Assembly (NCBI GenBank): GCA_029263125.1
Contig: JAJCYD010000014.1
Location: 165,205-229,204 of the forward strand
Direction of reading: 5' to 3'
DNA length: 64,000 nucleotides
From: Solirubrobacteraceae bacterium
Lineage (GTDB): Bacteria; Actinomycetota; Thermoleophilia; Solirubrobacterales; Solirubrobacteraceae
In this document: positions 58,424-64,000 of the stretch, one piece after another
How positions within the stretch are numbered: position 1 is the stretch's first letter
Layout: the number at the start of each line of letters is the position of its first letter
The notes under the pieces: model-generated
The model's database searches: none
What the model saw: the letters and a program-made list of their open reading frames with translations, nothing else
Told to the model about the DNA's origin: nothing
Program-made: the position numbers and the translations under genes

Positions 58424-60709
58424 ATGACCCCCGAAACGACCAGCCGGGTCGACCTGCACTGTCACTCCACCGCCTCCGCGGTCTCCAAGATCGGCGTTCA
58501 GCGCGCGCTGGGCCTGCCGGAATGCGCCACGCCGCCCGCGGAGGTCTACGAGCTCGCCAAGCAGCGCGGCATGGACTTCGTGACGATCACCGATCACGAC
58601 ACGATCGACGGGGCGCTCGAGCTCCAGGCCTCCCACGACGACGTCTTCGTCTCCGAGGAGCTGACCGCGTGGTTTCGCGGCGAGCGCCAAGCCGTCCACA
58701 TCCTCTGCTGGGGCATCACCCAGGAGGACCACGAGCGCCTGCAGGATCTCTCCGGTGACGTCGAGACCGTCGCCAACGAGCTGCGCGAGCGCCTGATCGC
58801 CTGCGCGCTGGCGCATCCCTTCTACGCCGTCGAGGCGCCGCTGCTGCCGCGCCACCGCCGCCGGCTCGCGCAGCTGTTCGGAATCTGGGAGACGCGCAAC
58901 GGCTCCCGCGCGCCGGAGCTCAACGCGCCCGCGGTCGTCTACATCGAGACCCACGGCGGCACCGGCGTCGGCGGCTCGGATGATCACGCCGGCGTCGACA
59001 TCGGGCGCACGTTCACGCAGACGCCGCACGCGCCGGACTGGCGGCGGTTCCTCGACCACGTCGTGCTGGGCAACGCGACCGCGCGCGGCGAGCAGGGCAG
59101 CGCCGCCAAGTGGACGCACGCCGCGATGGGCCTCGCGACCCGCGCGCTCGGCCACGGCGGCGGCGAGGAGCGCACCGGGGGGCCGAACCCCGAGGCCGTC
59201 TTCTCGATGGTCCAGCGGCTGATGAAGGAGGGCGAGGCTCGCAGCGGATCAACGGGCACGGGCCTGGGCCCCGACGACGCGCGCGACCTGCTGCGAGCCT
59301 GGATCGCCTCCGTCGAGCTCGACCTCGACGAGCGTCAGCTGCTCGCCCACCTGCAGCACGAGGACTTCAGCCACGCCGACCTCTTCCGCCGCGCCCGGCG
59401 CTGCCACGAGCGCAAGCTCGGGCGCGCGGTCGAGCAGATCACGACGGCGCTGCCCGGGGGCACGGACGTCGCCGGCGCAGCGGCGACGCTGTTCGATGCC
59501 TGCCTCGCGGCGATCCCCTATGCGCCGGCCTGCGCATTCCTCGGTCGCGAGAAGGCCAAGCTCGCCCACCGAGACGGCGAGCCGCTGCGCGTCGCGCTCG
59601 TCGCCGACGCCGTCGGCGGCATGCACGGCGTCACGCACACGCTCGACGAGCTGCGTGAGCGCGGCGTGCCGGGCTTTGACGTGGAGGTCGTCGGTACCGA
59701 CGCGCACGTCGACCGCCGCCTGAGCGCGGTCGCCGAGGTGGACATTCCGTTCTACGCCGGACTGCGGGTTGGGGTGCCGAGCCTTCCGGCGATCGTCGAG
59801 ACGCTCGCCGAGGGCCGCTACGACCTCGTCCACCTGTGCTCGCCGGGCCCGTCGGGCGCGGCCGCCGGGGTCATCGCCCGGCTGATGGGCGTGCCGGTGC
59901 TGGGTAGCTACCACACCGCGCTGGCCGCCTACGCCGGTCTGCGCTCACAGGACCCGGGCCTGGAGCTGGCCGCGCGGATCGCGATCGGCGCGTTCTACGG
60001 TCAGTGCCGGCGCGTCCTGTCGCCGAGTCCCGCCTCCGATCAGGTGCTGCGCGACATGGGCATCGCCGAGGAGCGGATCGGGCGCTGGGATCGCGGCGTC
60101 GACCTCGGCCGCTTCTCAGGAGAGCTGCGCGTGGAGGGCCTGCTTCCCGGGGAGCTCACCGTCCTCTACGCGGGCCGGCTGACCCATGAGAAGGGCGCCG
60201 ACCTGCTCGCCGACGCTTTCTTGGCCGCGCGCGAGCGCGACCCGCGCCTGCACCTGGCGCTGGCCGGCGGGGGGCCCGAGGAGGATGTCCTGCGAGCGCG
60301 CCTCGGCGAGCACGCGACCTTTCTCGGCTGGCTGCAGGGCGACGAGCTCGCGCGCGCCTACGCCAGCGCCGACATCTTCCTCTTCGCCAGCCGCACGGAC
60401 ACGTTCGGACAGGTCCTGCTCGAGGCGCAAGCGAGCGGGCTGCCCGTCGTGGCCGTCGGCGAAGGCGGGCCGACGAGCATCGTCACCGACGGATCGACAG
60501 GTCGCCTGTGCCCGGCAGACGCGGGCGCCCTGGCCGATGCGGTGTGCGAGCTCGCGGCCGCGCCGTTGCAGCGTGAGCGCCTCGCGCGGACCGCCGCCGA
60601 GTCGGTGCGCCAGCGCACCTGGGAGCGCTCGCTGCTTCGCCTCGCCGACGGCTACCGGCGGGCACTGGATCCGGTCGCGGCGCCGCGTGAGGCTCGCGGC
60701 GCCGCGTGA
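58424..60709 (+). CDS. PHP domain fused to family-4 glycosyltransferase
   Basis: The 761-residue protein has an N-terminal PHP metal-dependent phosphoesterase domain (about 1-300) with DLHCHSTAS (His12, His14), FVTITDHDTIDGAL and a late VGGSDDHAGVDIG. A 70-residue linker carries the helices LLRAWIASVELDLDERQLL. From about residue 385 it becomes a GT4 glycosyltransferase: RVALVADAVGGMHGVTHTLDEL, VPVLGSYHTALAAY, VLYAGRLTHEKGADLLADAF and the donor loop FASRTDTFGQVLLEAQASGLPVV. The GT part resembles MgtA/PimB-like mannosyltransferases. The combination suggests a phospho-sugar or lipid-linked substrate processed by both domains. ATG 58424 follows AGAGGGAG. Confidence 0.9.
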   Translation: MTPETTSRVDLHCHSTASAVSKIGVQRALGLPECATPPAEVYELAKQRGMDFVTITDHDTIDGALELQASHDDVFVSEELTAWFRGERQAVHILCWGITQEDHERLQDLSGDVETVANELRERLIACALAHPFYAVEAPLLPRHRRRLAQLFGIWETRNGSRAPELNAPAVVYIETHGGTGVGGSDDHAGVDIGRTFTQTPHAPDWRRFLDHVVLGNATARGEQGSAAKWTHAAMGLATRALGHGGGEERTGGPNPEAVFSMVQRLMKEGEARSGSTGTGLGPDDARDLLRAWIASVELDLDERQLLAHLQHEDFSHADLFRRARRCHERKLGRAVEQITTALPGGTDVAGAAATLFDACLAAIPYAPACAFLGREKAKLAHRDGEPLRVALVADAVGGMHGVTHTLDELRERGVPGFDVEVVGTDAHVDRRLSAVAEVDIPFYAGLRVGVPSLPAIVETLAEGRYDLVHLCSPGPSGAAAGVIARLMGVPVLGSYHTALAAYAGLRSQDPGLELAARIAIGAFYGQCRRVLSPSPASDQVLRDMGIAEERIGRWDRGVDLGRFSGELRVEGLLPGELTVLYAGRLTHEKGADLLADAFLAARERDPRLHLALAGGGPEEDVLRARLGEHATFLGWLQGDELARAYASADIFLFASRTDTFGQVLLEAQASGLPVVAVGEGGPTSIVTDGSTGRLCPADAGALADAVCELAAAPLQRERLARTAAESVRQRTWERSLLRLADGYRRALDPVAAPREARGAA

Positions 60710-60789
60710 CCTGACCCCGGCACGTGTTCGGAGGTCGCCCCACCTGCCCTCGAGGGCTCCAGCTCACCCTCGCCGAGTCTGCACGGCGT

Positions 60790-61605
60790 TCAGGCGGCGG
60801 CAGTGAGCCGCTGCTGGTGCTCTGCCACCTCGCGCATGCGCGCGATGGACTGGCGCAGGATCCTGGAGACCTGCATCTGGCTGACGCCGAGGCGCGCGCC
60901 GATCTCCGACTGCGTCATGTCCTGCGCGAAGCGCATCCGCAGCACGTCACGCGAGCGATCGGGGAGCCCGACGCACAGCGCGTCCAGGAGGCTGCGCATC
61001 TCCGCGAGCGCGTAAGCATCGTCGTCGGCGCCGAGAGTCTCCTCGATCGATGCGCCGTCCTCGCCGCGCGACAGCGGCGCCTGCAGCGACACTCCCCCTC
61101 GTCCGTTGCGGGCCTCAAGCGCCTCCAGGATGCGCTCCTCGCCGACGCCGGTCGCATCGGAGAGCTCGGCGACGGTGGGCATGCGATCGATCTCCTGCGC
61201 CAGGCGGCTTGAGATCCGGTCGATGCGCTGGATCAGCTCCTGCAGGTCCCGCGGTGGGCGCACCGACCAGGTCCGGTCGCGGAAATGGCGCTTGAGCTCA
61301 CCGACGATGGTCGGCACGGCAAAGCTCGTGAATGCGTTGCCGCGGGCCGGGTCGAATCGGTCGATGGCCTTGACGAGCGCCAGGGATGCCACCTGCACGA
61401 GGTCCTCCAGCGGCTCGCCGCTGTGCTCGAAGCGGCGTGCGAGCGAGCGCGCCAGCGGGATGAAGCGCCCGACCAGCTCGTCGCGCGCTGCACGGTCGCC
61501 CTCCGCCATGCGCGTGAACAGCCGATGATCCTCGCGCGTGCGCGCGGACGCGGGTGTCGGGAGTCCGACGTGGGGTGCGGTCGATGATGAGGGATCCGCG
61601 AGCAT
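60790..61605 (-). CDS. SigB/SigF-type alternative RNA polymerase sigma factor
   Basis: The 271-residue sigma factor has region 2 (LFTRMAEGDRAARDELVGRFIPLARSLARRF, then LVQVASLALVKAIDRFDPARGNAFTSFAVPTIVGELKRHFRD), region 3 (RDLQELIQRIDRISSRLAQEIDRMPTVAELSDATG) and region 4 (LPDRSRDVLRMRFAQDMTQSEIGARLGVSQMQVSRILRQSI). The FTSFAVPTIVGELKR motif is diagnostic of the SigB/SigF/SigG group. This class controls general stress or late development and is bound by RsbW-like kinases. ATG 61605 is preferred because GAGGAGG lies about 9 bases upstream. No rsb gene is adjacent, but one RsbW-like gene lies at 52599. Confidence 0.95.
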   Translation of the reverse strand: MLADPSSSTAPHVGLPTPASARTREDHRLFTRMAEGDRAARDELVGRFIPLARSLARRFEHSGEPLEDLVQVASLALVKAIDRFDPARGNAFTSFAVPTIVGELKRHFRDRTWSVRPPRDLQELIQRIDRISSRLAQEIDRMPTVAELSDATGVGEERILEALEARNGRGGVSLQAPLSRGEDGASIEETLGADDDAYALAEMRSLLDALCVGLPDRSRDVLRMRFAQDMTQSEIGARLGVSQMQVSRILRQSIARMREVAEHQQRLTAAA

Positions 61606-61792
61606 CGTGTTCAACCTCCTCGATCAGAAGATGAGCCACGTTCCGCTGCCGACCACTGATGTGACGACAAGGCGTCTCGCGTTCGGTCTTCGATCGACGC
61701 GGTCGTCCGCCCGCATCGACCATGCCCTCTGCGATACCCGGCCGCGGTGACGAGCAAGCGCACCGGCAGGATGGCCGCGCGCCGATCGCTGG

Positions 61793-61798
61793 CAGACT
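61793..61798 (+). promoter_or_regulatory. Candidate -10 box of a leaderless promoter
   Basis: CAGACT lies 6 nt before the GTG at 61805. It differs from TANNNT at the first position, but the spacing favours this GTG over the one at 61799. Confidence 0.3.
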
Positions 61799-61804
61799 GT
61801 GGGC

Positions 61805-63349
61805 GTGGAGAACCGGGCGCTGCACCTGCTACTGCCCGACGGCCTCGCGGCTTCGGCCGTCGCCGACACGCTGGCCGCCGAGATCCCGATCGTCTCCCAC
61901 AGGGCGCACACGATCGAGCGCGTGTTCTGGGACACCTTCGACGGGCGCCTGCACCGCGCGGGCCTCGTGCTCGTCGAGGCCGCCGGCCGGCTCGCGCTGA
62001 GCGACGCGGCGACCGCTGTCGAGCGGGTGGGGGAGACCCACAAGCGCGCAGGCGCGCGGCTGCTTGCCGAGGATCTGCCCGCGGGGCCGTTGCGTAGCGC
62101 GCTGATCGCGGTGATCGAGATGCGGGCCGTGACGCCGATCGCGCGCGTGCGCAGTCGCCAACTGCCGCTCAACGTCCTCGACGATCTCGGCAAGATCGTC
62201 GTGCGCCTGCGCGTGGAGGAGCCGGTCGCCGTCGTGGCTGACGGGCGCGTCGCGCTGGCGCCGCGCCTGCATCTCGACGGCGTGCGCGGCTATGACCGCG
62301 AGTTCGACACGCTGCGCGCGCTGCTGGACACGTCGCTCGGTCTGCGCGAGGCGCCGCGGGCGGTCGCCGACGACGCCGTCGAGGCCACCGGCGGGATCGT
62401 CGGCGGCAGCTCGTCGAAGCTGCGCATCGAGCTCGACGCCGGCGAGCGAGCCGATGTGGCCGCCGCCGCGATCCTGCGCCGCCTGCTCGACGTCATCGAG
62501 CTCAACCTGCCGGGCACCCTCGCCGCCACCGACAGCGAGTTCCTGCACGACCTCCGTGTCGCGGTGCGCCGCACCCGGGCACTGCAGCGCGAGCTTCAGG
62601 GCGTCTTCGCGCAGGAGCCGCTGACCGTCTTTCGCGGGCATTTCAAGGAGCTGCAACGCATCACGGGTCCGACGCGCGATCTCGACGTGCAGCTGCTGGA
62701 GTTCGACGCGCTCGCCGCCGGGCTGCCGGCCGGCGCGGCCGGGGACGCCGAGCCGCTGCGGCGGCTGCTGTCAGACCATCTCGTCGTCGAGCGCCGGAGC
62801 ATGGAGCGCGCGCTGCGCTCCGCGGGCACCCGCGCGGTGCTCGACGAGTGGTCGTCGTTCATCGCCGAGCTCACGGATTCCGGCGATGGCGCCGGTCTGG
62901 ATGCCGCGCGCCCCGTCGCCCAGCTCGCCGGCGCGCGGATCTCGACGGTCTACCGGCGGATGGTGAAGATGGGCGCCGCGATCGACGACGCCAGTCCCGC
63001 CGAGGCCCTGCACGACCTGCGCAAGAAGGGCAAGGAGCTGCGCTACCTGCTGGAGTTCTTCTCGTCGGTGTACCCCGAGGACGTCGTCAAGCCGATGGTG
63101 TCGGCGCTCAAAGGCCTGCAGGACGTGCTCGGCACCTTCCAGGATCGTGAGGTCCAGGCCGACCTGCTGCGCTCGTTCGGCGACGAGATCGCCGCGCTGG
63201 AGGGTGGTCCCGCGGCATTGATGGCGATGGGCGTGCTCGTCGCGCGCCTGGACGAGGAGCAGGCCGCGGCCCGCCAGCGTGTCGCCGAGCGCTTCGCCGG
63301 GTTCGCCGCCAAGACCCAGCGCACGCTCGTCGACCAGACCTTCGGATGA
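61805..63349 (+). CDS. CHAD domain protein with degenerate CYTH-like N-terminus
   Basis: The 514-residue protein has an N-terminal region of about 200 residues with CYTH-like strands (ERVFWDTFDGRLHRAGLVLVE, KIVVRLRVEEPVAVV) but without an ExExK signature. A full CHAD domain follows at about 220-510: ATDSEFLHDLRVAVRRTRALQREL, ITGPTRDLDVQLLEF, DASPAEALHDLRKKGKELRYLLEFFSSVYP and QDVLGTFQDREVQADLL. The two HDLR..(R/K) motifs are the conserved basic surface that binds polyphosphate in CHAD proteins. It probably attaches to polyphosphate granules. Its stop overlaps the ParA ATG (ATGA), so the two are coupled. Confidence 0.92.
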   Translation: MENRALHLLLPDGLAASAVADTLAAEIPIVSHRAHTIERVFWDTFDGRLHRAGLVLVEAAGRLALSDAATAVERVGETHKRAGARLLAEDLPAGPLRSALIAVIEMRAVTPIARVRSRQLPLNVLDDLGKIVVRLRVEEPVAVVADGRVALAPRLHLDGVRGYDREFDTLRALLDTSLGLREAPRAVADDAVEATGGIVGGSSSKLRIELDAGERADVAAAAILRRLLDVIELNLPGTLAATDSEFLHDLRVAVRRTRALQRELQGVFAQEPLTVFRGHFKELQRITGPTRDLDVQLLEFDALAAGLPAGAAGDAEPLRRLLSDHLVVERRSMERALRSAGTRAVLDEWSSFIAELTDSGDGAGLDAARPVAQLAGARISTVYRRMVKMGAAIDDASPAEALHDLRKKGKELRYLLEFFSSVYPEDVVKPMVSALKGLQDVLGTFQDREVQADLLRSFGDEIAALEGGPAALMAMGVLVARLDEEQAAARQRVAERFAGFAAKTQRTLVDQTFG

Positions 63350-64000
63350 CCACGGTCATCGCGCTGTACAACATCAAGGGCGGCGTCGGCAAGACGTCGG
63401 CCTCGGTGAACCTCGCGTGGCTGGCCGCCGAGAGTGGCGCGCGCGTGCTGTTGTGGGACCTGGACCCGCAGGCAGCGGCGACGTACCTGCTGCGCATCAA
63501 GCCGAAGGTCAAGGGCGGAGCGCGCAAGCTCGTGCGGGGCCGCAGCGATCCGTCCGAGTTGCTGAAGGGCACCGACCACGAGCGCCTTGATCTGCTGCCG
63601 GGTGACTTCTCCTACCGCAACATGGACCTCGCGCTCGATGACACCAAGCGCCCGACGACGGGCATGCGGCGCGTGCTCGAGCCATTGCAAGACGACTACG
63701 ACTACGCCTTCCTGGACTGCCCGCCGGCGATCTCGCTGGCCTCGGAGAGCGTCTTCGGCGCCGCCGACGTGCTGCTCGTGCCGCTGATCCCGACGCCGCT
63801 GTCGTTGCGGACCTTCGAGCAGCTGCAGGCATTCCTGGCGGCGGAGGTCGACAGGCCGCCTCAGGTCCTGGCGTTCTTCTCGATGGCCGACGGCCACCGG
63901 CCGCTGCACGGCGAGATCATGGCCGAGCTGTCGGCCACACATGACGACGTGCTCGACGCCGTCATCCCCGCGGCGACCGACGTCGAGCGGATGGCCGTGC
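63346..64000 (+). CDS. ParA family ATPase, truncated by window end
   Basis: The first 218 residues show a deviant Walker A KGGVGKTSASVNLAWLAA (Lys11 and Lys16), LLWDLDPQAAATYLL, and Walker B YAFLDCPPAISLASE. ParA proteins bind DNA non-specifically in the ATP state and use nucleotide cycling to position plasmids, chromosomes or protein complexes. No ParB gene is seen on the left, and the right side is cut. Translational coupling with the CHAD gene indicates a common function, perhaps positioning polyphosphate granules. That is inference. The C-terminus is outside the window. Confidence 0.93.
   Translation, partial: MTTVIALYNIKGGVGKTSASVNLAWLAAESGARVLLWDLDPQAAATYLLRIKPKVKGGARKLVRGRSDPSELLKGTDHERLDLLPGDFSYRNMDLALDDTKRPTTGMRRVLEPLQDDYDYAFLDCPPAISLASESVFGAADVLLVPLIPTPLSLRTFEQLQAFLAAEVDRPPQVLAFFSMADGHRPLHGEIMAELSATHDDVLDAVIPAATDVERMAV

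Noticed and set aside
60750..60759. CCCTCGAGGG palindrome between converging genes
   Set aside because: It has no loop and is too short to act as a terminator; expected by chance at this GC content.
61734..61759. GCTT-N16-GGGTAT on the minus strand before the sigma factor gene
   Set aside because: It resembles a SigB-type promoter (GTTT-GGGTAT) and would imply autoregulation, but the -35 differs and it lies about 130 bases from the start. Not strong enough to list.
1..64000. tRNA, rRNA, CRISPR arrays, transposases, integrases
   Set aside because: I looked for T-loop-like sequences, evenly spaced repeats and recombinase motifs and found none that hold up.

Overview
The window is very GC-rich, densely coded actinobacterial chromosome. 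Gene content points to class Thermoleophilia, probably order Solirubrobacterales: a CRHNRF..CPIC zinc-motif protein, lipoprotein and secreted ferritin-like pairs, a CHAD-ParA pair, a SigB/SigF-type sigma factor, DHA2 and MMPL exporters, and a delta-60 repeat surface protein. This placement comes from recognised families and composition, not from a database search. I saw no rRNA, tRNA, CRISPR array, integrase or transposase.

Layout. 1-6.2 kb: regulators, a CRHNRF protein, a sigma factor fused to a zinc-finger anti-sigma domain, a zinc-ribbon protein and an amidohydrolase. 6.2-8.6 kb: a low-complexity Ala/Glu/Pro protein, a CYTH protein and a tandem ribbon-helix-helix protein. 8.6-16.2 kb: a four-gene coupled operon (MacB-like ABC ATPase and permease, membrane protein, SDR) divergent from a two-component pair whose kinase carries a duplicated, degenerate first module. 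16.2-22 kb: an internally deleted methyltransferase, an MFS gene with an in-frame TGA near its start, a methyltransferase, a Uma2 nuclease-fold protein and Lon. 22-28.6 kb: LuxR/TPR regulator with methyltransferase, TetR/DoxX divergent from a DHA2 exporter, and a sugar-nucleotide epimerase. 28.6-31.9 kb: a small metallothionein, its decayed copy, and an ECF sigma operon encoding proteins that share a two-cysteine repeat. 31.9-38.8 kb: MMPL and MFS exporters, a lipoprotein, a calcineurin-like phosphoesterase and a GNAT acetyltransferase. 38.8-45.5 kb: an ABC-2 exporter, Ppx and PPK1, and two ferritin-like proteins. 45.5-50.4 kb: a two-domain fatty acyl reductase, enoyl-CoA hydratase, and an arsenic locus (ArsR, ArsM, remnant aquaporin-ArsC). 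50.4-58.3 kb: ABC-F, RsbW-like kinase, SGNH protein and a 1075-residue delta-60 protein. 58.4-64 kb: PHP-glycosyltransferase fusion, SigB-type sigma factor, CHAD protein and a ParA ATPase cut by the window end.

Themes. Many operon-internal genes overlap by ATGA or GTGA, implying translational coupling. Many first genes of transcription units instead have a TANNNT hexamer 6-9 nt before the start codon and no Shine-Dalgarno, the pattern expected of leaderless mRNAs; I used it to choose starts. Polyphosphate biology recurs (Ppx, PPK1, CYTH, CHAD). Several loci show small deletions or decay: methyltransferase, aquaporin/ArsC, metallothionein copy, an MMPL fragment and a truncated N-terminus near 54.8 kb.
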